Made by a program: the position numbers and the translations under genes. From NCBI RefSeq assembly GCF_900109145.1, contig NZ_FNYY01000016.1, positions 52,026-116,025 on the forward strand: a stretch of 64,000 nucleotides of DNA, written 5' to 3'. Source of the DNA: Marinovum algicola (GTDB lineage: Bacteria > Pseudomonadota > Alphaproteobacteria > Rhodobacterales > Rhodobacteraceae). The notes beneath the pieces were generated by a model. That model saw only the letters and a program-made list of their open reading frames with translations, did no database searches and was not told where the DNA came from. Below are positions 1-7,763 of this stretch, piece by piece; the stretch's first letter is position 1, and every line of letters starts with the position of its first letter.

Positions 1-915
1 CAGGAGCGGCTGCGCCAGGCGCATGTCGTTGTGATCGGCGCCGGCGGGCTGGGCTGTCCGGTGCTGCAATATCTCGCCGGTGCCGGTGTCGGGCGGATCA
101 CGCTCTTTGATCCCGACCATGTCGAGGAAAGCAACCTGCACCGCCAGCCGCTCTACCGCATGGCGGACCTTGGCCGCCCCAAGGCGGAGGCCGCCGCCGA
201 AGCCTTGCGCGGCTTCAACCCCGAGGTACGGCTGCGCGCCCATGTGGCGCCGCTGGGGCCCGGCCTTGCCCCCGGTCTGGTGCAGGCGGCCGATCTGGTG
301 ATCGATGCCGCCGACAGTTTCGCGGTGTCTTACATCTTGTCCGACGCCTGCCTCGCCGCCGGCACGCCGCTGATCTCGGCCAGCGCGCTGGGCCAGTCGG
401 GTTATGCCGGTGGATTCTGCGGTGGCGCGCCGTCGCTGCGCGCGGTTTTTCCCGATCTGCCAACCTCGGGCGCCACCTGCGCCACCGCCGGCGTCCTCGG
501 CCCGGCGGTCGGCATGATCGGCAGCTTGCAGGCGCAGCTGGCCTTGCAGCTTCTGCTCGGCACCGGCGCGCCGCTGGGCCGGGTGGTCTCGGTCGATCTG
601 GCCACGATGCGCTTTGGCGGTTTCACCTTCCTCGGCAGCCCCGAACCGGCGCGCCCCTGGCCCTTTCTGGCGCCCGCGATGCTGCGCCCGGACGATCTGG
701 TGATCGAGCTGCGCGACGCCGCCGAAGCCCCCTGCCCGATCACGCCAGAGGCGCTGCGGCTGCCCATGGAAGAGGTTCCCGGGCTGACCCCCGCCCCCGG
801 GCAACGGCTGGTCCTGTGCTGCGCCTCGGGGCTGCGCGCCTGGCGCGCGGGCTTGACGTTGCAGGCGCAAGGCATTGAAAATATGTCGATTATCGCCGCG
901 AAGGCCTGCGCGTGA
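1..915 (+). CDS. thiF: ThiF/MoeB-family adenylyltransferase, 5' end outside window
   Basis: The reading frame is open from the first base (QERLRQAHVV before the GAGGLG nucleotide-binding loop), so the true start lies upstream. The fold is the E1-like ATP-dependent enzyme that adenylates the C-terminus of a sulfur-carrier protein (ThiS or MoaD). GAGGLGCPV is the ATP loop, and CATAGVLGP holds the usual active-site cysteine. The CxxC zinc pair normally at PCxxCLFP reads PSLRAVFP, so the zinc site is lost. A short rhodanese-like tail (CCASGLRAW) follows, much shorter than a full rhodanese domain. A ThiF role is preferred over MoeB because alphaproteobacterial thiamine genes often encode this form, but the upstream genes needed to decide are not visible. 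Confidence 0.8.
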   Translation, partial: QERLRQAHVVVIGAGGLGCPVLQYLAGAGVGRITLFDPDHVEESNLHRQPLYRMADLGRPKAEAAAEALRGFNPEVRLRAHVAPLGPGLAPGLVQAADLVIDAADSFAVSYILSDACLAAGTPLISASALGQSGYAGGFCGGAPSLRAVFPDLPTSGATCATAGVLGPAVGMIGSLQAQLALQLLLGTGAPLGRVVSVDLATMRFGGFTFLGSPEPARPWPFLAPAMLRPDDLVIELRDAAEAPCPITPEALRLPMEEVPGLTPAPGQRLVLCCASGLRAWRAGLTLQAQGIENMSIIAAKACA

Positions 916-920
916 CGGGG

Positions 921-940
921 AAATTGCCCATGGGCAATTT
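921..940. promoter_or_regulatory. parS: Candidate parS centromere site 1
   Basis: A perfect 20-bp palindrome with core TTGCCCATGGGCAA lies between the convergent thiF and histidine-kinase genes. The same core occurs twice just downstream of parB (6787-6808 and 6893-6910). Three identical palindromes grouped around a parAB locus fit ParB-binding centromeres. It could instead be a small terminator hairpin for the convergent genes, but that would not explain the identical copies at parB. Confidence 0.6.
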
Positions 941-942
941 TG

Positions 943-2892
943 TCATTCCGCCGCCATCTCCTCTTCGGCCGCCGGCAGCCAGACGGTAAACTCGGCGCCG
1001 CCGGCCTTGCGGTTGCGCACCGAGATCAGCCCGCCGGCGCGCTGGATCAACGTCTGCGAGATCGACAGGCCAAGGCCGGTGCCCTCGCCCCGTTTGGTGG
1101 TGAAAAACGGATCGAAAACCGCGCTCAGCATCGCGTCGGGCACCCCGGGGCCGCTGTCGCGCACCTTGAGCGCGGTGCCGCGGCGGCCGTTGCGGCGCGC
1201 TTCGGTCAGGAGAAGCGCGAGCCGGCCGCCCTGGCCCATGGCCTGCACCGCGTTGATGATCAGGTTGACGACCACCTGCTGCATCTCGCCGGGGGCAATG
1301 CGCACCGGCGGCACGTCGTCCAGCCGGGTTTCGACACGGACACCGGCCTTGTCGATCACATGCTCCACCAGAACCAGGCAATCGCCGAGCACCGGGGCAA
1401 GATCGACCTGGCCGCCCATTTCCTCGATCTCGCCGGGGGCGGCGAATTTCAGCAGCTTGCCGACAATCGCCTGAATGCGCCCGACCTGGGCGTCGATCAG
1501 GTTGAGCTCGGTCGCGACCGGGGCGGCGCGCTCCTGCAAGGCCTCGCGCATCACGTCGAGATTGCCCTGGATCACCGCCACCGGATTGTTGATCTCATGC
1601 GCCACGCCGGCGGTGATCTCGCCGATCGAGGCCAGCTTTTCGCTCATCACCAACTGCCGGTAGGTTTCTTCCAGCTTGGCGTTGGCCGCACGCAGCTCGG
1701 CGGTGCGTTCCTCGACGCGGGTGTTCAGCTCATCGGCCCAGGCGCGCAGCTTGCGGTCGCGGTCCTGCACCTGGTCGAGCAGATCGTCGAGATGGCCGGC
1801 GACGGCGGCAATCTCGTCGCGCCGCTTCATCCGCCCGATCCGCGCCGAAAGGTCGCCGCGTCCGACCCGGGCCATGGTCTGTGTCATCCGCTCCAGCGGC
1901 GCAAAGATTCCGCCGGCCATCCAGAGAAACACCGGCGCCGAGAGCACCAGAACCGCAAAGAACGCCGCCAGCATCCACAGGAAGGCCTGCCGCTTGGCGG
2001 CGGTGAACGGCGCCTCGAGAAAGCCGACATAGAGCATGCCCACACGGTCGCCGAAACTGTCGGTCAGCGGCATATACGCCGAAATATACCAGTCGTTGAC
2101 CACGAAGGCGCGGTCGAGCCAGGTCTTGCCCTGGCCCAGAACCTGGCCGCGCACCGCCGCCGAGACCCGGGTGCCAAGCGCGCGCACATCCTCGAACAGC
2201 CGCACGTTGGTGCTGACCCGCACGTCATCAAGGAACAGTGTCGCCGTGCCCTGCCGTTCGCCGCCGGTGACGGCGTTGAGATAGACCAGCGCGTTGATCG
2301 AATCGATGAAATCCAGGTTGCGGTTCAACAGGATGCCCCCCACCAGCACGCCGTCATGTCCGGGCAGGCGCACCGGGCTGGCGGAATGCACCACCATGCC
2401 GCGATCCTCGACCTCGCGGTCGGTGGGCACCGCGGCCTCGGTCTCGATCAGCGGGATGCGGGCCTGTGCGGCCAGCGGCGCCGGCAGCGCCCCGGCGGGA
2501 AAGATATCGATCCGGGTGTCGGGGCGGCTGAGCCCGGCGGCGATCACCGGCCAGCGGTCGGCCTGCGCGCCGGCGGCCTCGGCCGGCAGGTAATACAGGA
2601 AATCGAGGCCCAGTTCGGCCTGCTTTTGCCGGAAATACGCCGCCGGATCGCCCTCGGCCAGCACTTCGGCGAATTCGACCGAGCCGGCCAGCCCGTGCAG
2701 CTCTTCGCCGGTGCCGGTCATCAGCCGGTTGAGATATTGCTCGGCAATCCGCAGGTCGCTTTCGACATTGGCGATCAGCACCTTGTCGTAATCCGCTGTC
2801 CAGCGGGTCATGCCGAGCAGCAGGAGCAGCGGCATCAGCAGGATCAGGGGGGCAAGCGCCAGGATCAGCAGGCGCAGGCGAACCGATTGCAT
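943..2892 (-). CDS. Membrane sensor histidine kinase with periplasmic sensor domain
   Basis: About 649 residues. A first membrane helix (about 5-28) is followed by a large periplasmic sensor region of dCache type (about 30-300), a second helix (about 304-328), HAMP, a coiled coil (about 370-415), the HisKA dimerisation helix with the phospho-acceptor His in AHEINNP (about 432), and the ATPase domain with N box NLIINAVQAM, DSGPGVP and GEGTGLGLS. The ATG at 2892 is chosen over the TTG one codon earlier because GGGAGG sits 8 bases upstream of it. No response regulator is adjacent. The response regulator at 43205-44539 is the only orphan partner in the window, and that pairing is an inference. 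Confidence 0.9.
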   Translation of the reverse strand: MQSVRLRLLILALAPLILLMPLLLLLGMTRWTADYDKVLIANVESDLRIAEQYLNRLMTGTGEELHGLAGSVEFAEVLAEGDPAAYFRQKQAELGLDFLYYLPAEAAGAQADRWPVIAAGLSRPDTRIDIFPAGALPAPLAAQARIPLIETEAAVPTDREVEDRGMVVHSASPVRLPGHDGVLVGGILLNRNLDFIDSINALVYLNAVTGGERQGTATLFLDDVRVSTNVRLFEDVRALGTRVSAAVRGQVLGQGKTWLDRAFVVNDWYISAYMPLTDSFGDRVGMLYVGFLEAPFTAAKRQAFLWMLAAFFAVLVLSAPVFLWMAGGIFAPLERMTQTMARVGRGDLSARIGRMKRRDEIAAVAGHLDDLLDQVQDRDRKLRAWADELNTRVEERTAELRAANAKLEETYRQLVMSEKLASIGEITAGVAHEINNPVAVIQGNLDVMREALQERAAPVATELNLIDAQVGRIQAIVGKLLKFAAPGEIEEMGGQVDLAPVLGDCLVLVEHVIDKAGVRVETRLDDVPPVRIAPGEMQQVVVNLIINAVQAMGQGGRLALLLTEARRNGRRGTALKVRDSGPGVPDAMLSAVFDPFFTTKRGEGTGLGLSISQTLIQRAGGLISVRNRKAGGAEFTVWLPAAEEEMAAE

Positions 2893-2944
2893 CAAGAGAC
2901 CCTCCCGCCGGCCAGACTATCGGCGGCCGACGGGGCGCGCAAAC

Positions 2945-3964
2945 TCAGATCGGGTTTTTCTCCGCATAGGTCCGAAAGAACGCCAGAAACGCCCGGTCGG
3001 GATCGCGTGCGGGCTCTCTGCCCCGGCTCCAGTCGCGCCATTCGCCCTCGACGTGATAGATGTCATACCCCGGGTGGCGCAGCCGCGCAGTCTCGTAGGT
3101 TTCGCTGCGCAGGGCGGTGCCGCGGCTTTCCAGCCAGGCCGGCCGCGGCCGGGGTTCCGGCACCAGCCGCTCTTCGGTGCCGGCCATCCGCGCCTTGCGG
3201 CCCACCTTGGAAAAGCTCAGCTCGCGTTCCGCCTGGGCCGAGGTGCCGCTGTCCTTGCGCCACCAGCGCAGCTCGACATGGGTCACCCGCCGGCCGGTCT
3301 TGACCGGCTCGATCTCGACCACGTAGTCGCTCAGCGCATTGACCTCGGCCATCGCCGGCTCGATCGCCCGCAGCTTGAGGTTCGACCAGGAGGTGAGCTT
3401 GCCCTTCGCGACGCCGAGAATGCCGCGCAGATCCTCGAGGCTGAAGCGTTCCGACGAGCGATAGCGCAGATTGCCGCGTTTCTGGATCATCTCGTAAAGC
3501 GTCAGCGCATATTTCGACGACAGCGCGAACATCACCTCGCGTTGCAGGCGGGCAAAGACGGTGCTGTCCTTGATGATCCGCCGCAGCCGCTGCGGGATCT
3601 CGTATTCCAGCAGCCCGTCGCGCCGCGTGGTCTCGATATTGCCACCCAGAAGCTGCACCCGCTCGATCGCCTCTTCGCCGTCACGGGTGACGCGGACCTT
3701 GACGATCGAGGACATCAGCCGCTCGATGCTCTCGCCGACCCGGTCGTTGGAATTGTGCGAACCGCGCAAATCGGCCTTGGCGATCACATGGGTCACCGGC
3801 TTGTCGATGGCATCCCAAGCGTTTTCCAGCAGCTGGTTGTAGATCCGGCGGTCCGCCAGCGTCAGCGGGGTGACCTCGACAAGGTCGACCAGCTCGCCGG
3901 GTTTGACGAGGCTTTCGGCGTTTGGCCGCGCCTCGATGGTGCGATAAGGTTTGCCTGTGGCCAC
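2945..3964 (-). CDS. repA: Plasmid replication initiator RepA, Rep_3 type
   Basis: 339 residues with the winged-helix organisation of Rep_3/RepB-type initiators (about 25-240): LTLADRRIYNQLLENAW, LSSKYALTLYEMIQKR and FSLEDLRGILGV are characteristic. The C-terminal 90 residues are basic and poorly conserved. Such proteins bind iterons and open the origin. Here the gene faces away from parA, with the iteron array directly upstream, the layout known for Rhodobacterales RepA-type replicons. The start codon is GTG at 3964, with AGG 8 bases upstream. Iterons begin about 20 bases from the start codon, so autoregulation by RepA is likely. Confidence 0.9.
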   Translation of the reverse strand: MATGKPYRTIEARPNAESLVKPGELVDLVEVTPLTLADRRIYNQLLENAWDAIDKPVTHVIAKADLRGSHNSNDRVGESIERLMSSIVKVRVTRDGEEAIERVQLLGGNIETTRRDGLLEYEIPQRLRRIIKDSTVFARLQREVMFALSSKYALTLYEMIQKRGNLRYRSSERFSLEDLRGILGVAKGKLTSWSNLKLRAIEPAMAEVNALSDYVVEIEPVKTGRRVTHVELRWWRKDSGTSAQAERELSFSKVGRKARMAGTEERLVPEPRPRPAWLESRGTALRSETYETARLRHPGYDIYHVEGEWRDWSRGREPARDPDRAFLAFFRTYAEKNPI

Positions 3965-4037
3965 GTGCGTTACCTGACTGCTCTTACTTTTGTAGGCCTT
4001 TGGGCGTAAGATATCAAAAGCCGACGCCCCCGTCCAT

Positions 4038-4059
4038 CACCCGAAAGGTAAGCTTTCGC
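4038..4059 (+). repeat. Iteron/operator copy 1 (long form)
   Basis: A 22-bp element beginning CACCCGAAAGGTAAG. CGAAAG and CTTTCG form inverted arms around the GTAAG core, so the long form can be bound as a dyad. An identical 22-bp copy is found at 9283-9304, a near copy at 4139-4160 and an inverted near copy at 4388-4413. It is probably a RepA binding site. Confidence 0.65.
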
Positions 4060-4138
4060 GCCGGGGATTCGCGCCACCCGATTCGCAATGCCCTGCCCCG
4101 CAAGGCTTTTTTCAACGGTTTTTTTGCCCCTGTGGCGC

Positions 4139-4246
4139 GCACCCGAAAGGTAAGTTTTCCGCCCTGCCCGATCCGTAAGCCCCGCCGCCCCGATGCGTAA
4201 GGACAAACACCCCGAAGCGTAAGCCATGCCGCCCCGGGACGTAAGA
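4139..4246 (+). repeat. Tandem iteron array, five copies
   Basis: Five direct repeats carry the GTAAG core, starting at 4150, 4175, 4197, 4219 and 4241 (spacings 25, 22, 22, 22). The 5' half is conserved as CCGA or CCGG plus two or three bases. Direct repeats in helical phase next to a Rep_3 gene are the standard form of a RepA-binding iteron array. Confidence 0.75.
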
Positions 4247-4387
4247 ATTGGGCGGAATTCCCGTGGTTTGGCAATGCGTTGGATGACGCGAACAAGGAAT
4301 CCTTGAATCCAGAACAAGAGGGTTTTTTAAATTTGGATTTTTGGGGGTTTTGCCTGCCGCCCGGACACCGTTTGAAGCCGCGACCCG

Positions 4388-4413
4388 GCCAAGCTTACTT
4401 TTCGGGTGCCGCA
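4388..4413 (-). repeat. Inverted iteron copy near the A+T-rich block
   Basis: Read on the minus strand, this is GCACCCGAAAAGTAAGC, one base different from the long iteron at 4038. It lies on the parA side of the A+T-rich block, so RepA sites flank the probable unwinding element on both sides. It could also let RepA control parA expression. Confidence 0.55.
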
Positions 4414-4528
4414 CGGTGCGAAAAAGCCCCGAGGTTCGGAAATTGGGGGCCTCTCCGGTGTTTTCGCGGCATTGGCGGGCAATCGCGCAACTTCCGCTAT
4501 TTTCGGCATCCGCTGCCGGATTTCGCAC

Positions 4529-4557
4529 TTGAGACGGCTGGCCACAGGGTCCATGAT
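4529..4557 (+). promoter_or_regulatory. Candidate parAB promoter
   Basis: TTGAGA (4529-4534) and CATGAT (4552-4557) are separated by 17 bp, 33 bases before the parA start codon. This is the best -35/-10 pair in the gap, but it is only a partial match. Confidence 0.35.
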
Positions 4558-4589
4558 TCGCGTCAAACCATCCCCCTGAGAGGTAGGAC

Positions 4590-5792
4590 ATGGAGCAGTC
4601 AGCCCTTCCCCCGGTGTCCCTGCGCGAGCTCGACCAGCTTGCCGGGCGCGCCTCCACCGTCATCTCGCGCCTGCGCGACCGCCTGTATGCCCCCGGCACC
4701 GAAAAGCGGCTCGAGCTGCAATTCAACGTGCGCCGCGCCGCCGAGATGGTCGGACGCAGCGAAAAGGCGATCCGCGACGCCGAGGCCGACGGCCGCCTGC
4801 CGGCGCCGGAGAAAGACCCCGAGACCGGGCGGCGCACCGGCTACAGCCTGACCGATGTGAACCGCATGCGCCAGCTTTTCGGCACCTTGCCGCATCGGGC
4901 GCCCGACGATCCGGCGATGGTGCTGGCGGTTCAGAACTTCAAGGGCGGTGTCGGCAAATCGACCACCGTCTGTCACCTGGCGCAATATCTCGCGCTCAAG
5001 GGCTATCGCGTCTGCGTCATCGATTGCGACAGCCAGGCTTCGACCACCTCGGTTTTCGGGTTGAACCCCGACGTCGATGTGGATGAAGACGAGGACACGC
5101 TTTACCCGTTCTTTCGCCATGGCGGCCCGCCCGATCTGAGCTATGCGCTGCGCGCCACCTATTGGCCGAACATCGCGCTGATCCCCGCCAATTTGGGCCT
5201 CTATGACGCCGAATATGAATTCGCCGCCCGCATGGCGCGCGAGAAATCCTTTGTGCTCGACCGGCTGCGTCACGGTATCGAGACCATCAAGGACCGCTTT
5301 GATGTCATCCTGCTTGATCCGCCGCCGGCGCTTGGCATGCTTTCGCTGTCTGTGCTGCGCGCGGCCGAGGCGCTGGTGATCCCGGCGCCGCCCAACAACA
5401 TCGATTTCGGCTCTACCGCGCATTTCCTCAAGATGCTCGGCGCCACGCTCAATGAGCTGGCCGAGGCCGGAGGCGCGCGGGATTATGCATTTGTTAAAAT
5501 TCTTGCGACCAAGATGAATGACACCAAATCGGCGCATGTCGCCATCAAGCGGATGATGGATGCGGTCTTTCCCATGGATATGCTTCTCTCTGTGCAGAAG
5601 GACAGTGCCGAGATCGACAACGCGACGGCCAATCTCTCGACGGTCTACGAGCTGACCGGCGCCGCCACCCGCACCGAGACCCACAAGCGCTGCCGCGCTT
5701 ATCTCGATGCGGTGGGCCGCGAGATCGAGATTCTGATCCGCAAGACCTGGCCGAGCCATCACGCGCAGCTGCGCAAGGAAGGACTGCTATGA
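4590..5792 (+). CDS. parA: Plasmid partition ATPase ParA (type Ia)
   Basis: 400 residues. An N-terminal MerR-like helix-turn-helix (about 45-95, RRAAEMVGRSEKAIRDAE) precedes the deviant Walker ATPase with KGGVGKST (118-125) and VIDCDSQAS (about 142-150). The long N-terminal DNA-binding part marks type Ia ParA proteins, which also repress their own operon. AGAGG lies 8 bases before the ATG. The stop overlaps the parB start (ATGA), so the two are translationally coupled. The protein positions replicon copies along the nucleoid through ParB-parS complexes. Confidence 0.93.
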   Translation: MEQSALPPVSLRELDQLAGRASTVISRLRDRLYAPGTEKRLELQFNVRRAAEMVGRSEKAIRDAEADGRLPAPEKDPETGRRTGYSLTDVNRMRQLFGTLPHRAPDDPAMVLAVQNFKGGVGKSTTVCHLAQYLALKGYRVCVIDCDSQASTTSVFGLNPDVDVDEDEDTLYPFFRHGGPPDLSYALRATYWPNIALIPANLGLYDAEYEFAARMAREKSFVLDRLRHGIETIKDRFDVILLDPPPALGMLSLSVLRAAEALVIPAPPNNIDFGSTAHFLKMLGATLNELAEAGGARDYAFVKILATKMNDTKSAHVAIKRMMDAVFPMDMLLSVQKDSAEIDNATANLSTVYELTGAATRTETHKRCRAYLDAVGREIEILIRKTWPSHHAQLRKEGLL

Positions 5793-6781
5793 CCCGCAAG
5801 CATGATGCCATTTTCGACGATGTTCTCAGCGGCTTTGACGCCCCCGACCCGGCCGAAGAAGACCGGGCCGGCGCGCGATTTCTCAAACGCACCACCACGA
5901 TCTCCGAGCGGCTTTCGGGCGAGCTCGAGGAGAAGACCCTGCGCTGGGTCGACCCCGCCCGCTGCCGCATGTGGGACCGGCACAATCGCGAATATGCGCT
6001 GCTCAACGAAGACAATTGCCGCGACCTGATCGATGGCATTCGCTCGCAGGGGCGGCAGGAATTTCCCGCCATCGTGCGCACCTCTGACGATCCGGATTAC
6101 GACTTCGAGGTGATCTGTGGCGCCCGGCGGCATTTCGCGGTGAGCTGGCTTCGGGCCAACAATTACACCCAGTTCAAATATCTCGTCGAGCTGCGTGACC
6201 TGTCGGATGAAGAGGCCTTTCGTCTTGCCGATATCGAGAACCGCGACCGCGAGGACATCTCGGATTACGAGCGGGCGATCGATTATGCCGATGCCGTGGA
6301 GCGCTATTACGGCGGCAAGCAGAAGGCGATGGCCGAGCGGCTCGAGGTGTCGCAACCCTGGCTGTCGCGTTACCTGCAACTGGCGAAACTGCCCGAAGAG
6401 ATCGTCGCCGCCTTTGCCTCGGTGCGCGACATCCGCGAGCGCAACGCCCGCGAGCTGAAGCCGCTTCTGGGGGAGGCCGTGGTCGCCGAACGCGTGCTCG
6501 ATGCCGCCCGGACCATCGCCCGCGAGCAGGCCCAGGCGCGGCGCGGCAGCGGGGCCTTTGTCGATGGGGCGGCGGTCATGCGGCGGCTGGTCAACGCCGG
6601 CAAGCCGGCCGCCCCGAAGCCGCCGCGCGCGGGCAAGATCTATCGGCGCTCATCTGGCGAGGCCGGCATCGAAGTCCGTCGCAAGGGGCGCAAGGTTCTG
6701 GTGGAATTCGAGGATTCGCTGTCGCGCCCGCAGCTTGTGGCGGCTTTTGACGCCTACTTGAAAGATCGCTTCTCGCACTGA
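5789..6781 (+). CDS. parB: Plasmid partition protein ParB
   Basis: 330 residues. The N-terminal ParB/Srx-like domain contains the CTP-binding motif in the form GARRHFA (111-117), followed by ENRDREDIS (150-158) and a helix-turn-helix (about 176-200, MAERLEVSQPWLSRYL). The C-terminus (about 270-330) is a short dimerisation segment. It should bind the palindromes at 6787 and 6893, directly behind its own stop codon. The start overlaps parA by four bases. Confidence 0.93.
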   Translation: MTRKHDAIFDDVLSGFDAPDPAEEDRAGARFLKRTTTISERLSGELEEKTLRWVDPARCRMWDRHNREYALLNEDNCRDLIDGIRSQGRQEFPAIVRTSDDPDYDFEVICGARRHFAVSWLRANNYTQFKYLVELRDLSDEEAFRLADIENRDREDISDYERAIDYADAVERYYGGKQKAMAERLEVSQPWLSRYLQLAKLPEEIVAAFASVRDIRERNARELKPLLGEAVVAERVLDAARTIAREQAQARRGSGAFVDGAAVMRRLVNAGKPAAPKPPRAGKIYRRSSGEAGIEVRRKGRKVLVEFEDSLSRPQLVAAFDAYLKDRFSH

Positions 6782-6786
6782 CCCGG

Positions 6787-6808
6787 AAAATTGCCCATGG
6801 GCAATTTT
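6787..6808. promoter_or_regulatory. parS: Candidate parS centromere site 2
   Basis: A perfect 22-bp palindrome with core TTGCCCATGGGCAA, six bases after the parB stop. Its close association with parB and its repetition at 6893 and 921 make it the best centromere candidate. The T run on the right-hand side means it could also end the parAB transcript. Confidence 0.7.
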
Positions 6809-6892
6809 TGCACGGTGAGGCCCCGGCGCGAGGCCGGGGCGCGCCGGCCCCCGTCCCGGCCTCGCGCCGGGACCCCGTGGCTCGCACGGCAC

Positions 6893-6910
6893 AATTGCCC
6901 ATGGGCAATT
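6893..6910. promoter_or_regulatory. parS: Candidate parS centromere site 3
   Basis: A perfect 18-bp palindrome with the same core and a following T run. It is 105 bp from site 2, with a GC-rich REP-like palindrome pair between them (6820-6885). Confidence 0.68.
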
Positions 6911-7002
6911 TTTTGCAGCCGGACAATTTGACCGGGTTTTGTCGGGCGAGCGACCTCGTTGCGGCCAGTCTGACCCAATCGCTGATCCGTCGTCGAAACC
7001 GG

Positions 7003-7029
7003 CTGGCATCCCTCTGCGGGGAATGCCAG
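7003..7029 (+). promoter_or_regulatory. Hairpin or operator in the tupBCA leader
   Basis: CTGGCAT (7003-7009) pairs with ATGCCAG (7023-7029), continued inward by a mismatch and two or three more pairs. A smaller CCCG/CGGG hairpin (7034-7044) follows and reaches into the ribosome-binding site of tupB. This could be a repressor site or an RNA leader structure responding to oxyanions. I cannot match it to a named riboswitch by eye. Confidence 0.4.
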
Positions 7030-7058
7030 TTTGCCCGAAACGGGAGGGACATCCGGGG

Positions 7059-7763
7059 ATGGTGGATATCTGGAGCGGTCTGGTGCAGGCGGCCTGGCTG
7101 GTGGGGACGCTTGATGCGGAACTGCTGGAAATCGCCTTGCGCTCGCTCAAGGTCACGCTCTCGGCGCTGGTTATTGCCAGCCTGATCGCCCTGCCCCTGG
7201 CGGCCTTGCTCGCGGTGCGCCGCTTCAGGTTTCGCCGCACGGTGATTGCGGTGCTGAATGCGTTGATGGGGCTGCCGCCGGTGGTTGTGGGCCTGGTGGT
7301 CTATGTGCTGCTGTCGCGCTCGGGCCCGCTTGGCGTGCTGGGGCTTCTGTTCACGCCGACGGCCATGGTGATCGCCCAGGTCGTCATAATCGTGCCGCTG
7401 ATTGCCTCGATCGCGCATCAGTCGATCCGCGATCTCTGGCAGGAATACCACGATCTGCTGATCTCGATGAACGTCACCCAGGGACAGAAGATCCGCACCC
7501 TGCTGTGGGACAGCCGCCGAGCGCTGCTGACCGCCGCGCTGGCGGGGTTTGGCCGTGGCATCGGCGAGGTGGGCGCGATCATGATCGTCGGCGGCAATAT
7601 CGATCATGCCACGCGGGTGCTGACCACCGCGATTGCGCTCGAGACCGGGAAAGGCAACTTCGCGCTGGCGCTGGCCTTGGGGTTCGTGCTGATCGCCTTG
7701 GCGATTGCGGTCAATCTCGCGATCCATGCGCTCAGCCGGACCGAGCGGGAGGGGCGCTGGTGA
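7059..7763 (+). CDS. tupB: Tungstate ABC transporter permease
   Basis: 234 residues with five or six membrane helices and the permease loop near GIGEVGAIMIVGGN, which contacts the ATPase. The first gene of a tupB-tupC-tupA operon. ATG at 7059 (MVDIWSGL) is chosen because GGGAGGGACATCC precedes it and the family starts there; an upstream in-frame ATG at 6939 would begin inside the leader. The stop codon overlaps the GTG start of tupC. It is called a tungstate rather than molybdate system because of the gene order and the TupA-like binding protein. Confidence 0.85.
   Translation: MVDIWSGLVQAAWLVGTLDAELLEIALRSLKVTLSALVIASLIALPLAALLAVRRFRFRRTVIAVLNALMGLPPVVVGLVVYVLLSRSGPLGVLGLLFTPTAMVIAQVVIIVPLIASIAHQSIRDLWQEYHDLLISMNVTQGQKIRTLLWDSRRALLTAALAGFGRGIGEVGAIMIVGGNIDHATRVLTTAIALETGKGNFALALALGFVLIALAIAVNLAIHALSRTEREGRW

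Larger units (their letters stand above)
3965..4589. other. oriV: Replication origin region (oriV) between repA and parA
   Basis: This 625-bp gap has no convincing gene. It contains repeats sharing CCGA followed by GTAAG. The GTAAG cores begin at 4006, 4048, 4150, 4175, 4197, 4219 and 4241, and one inverted copy (CTTAC) is at 4394. The last four are spaced exactly 22 bp apart, two helical turns. An A+T-rich block at 4318-4358 with T and G runs (ggttttttaaatttgg) stands out in the high-GC sequence and could be the unwinding element. Together with repA this supports an iteron-type origin. Function is not tested. Confidence 0.75.

Noticed and set aside
940..3303. 787-codon open frame on the plus strand opposite the histidine kinase and repA
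   Set aside because: It lies antisense to two genes with clear domains and has a low-complexity Arg/Gln/His composition typical of GC-rich antisense frames.
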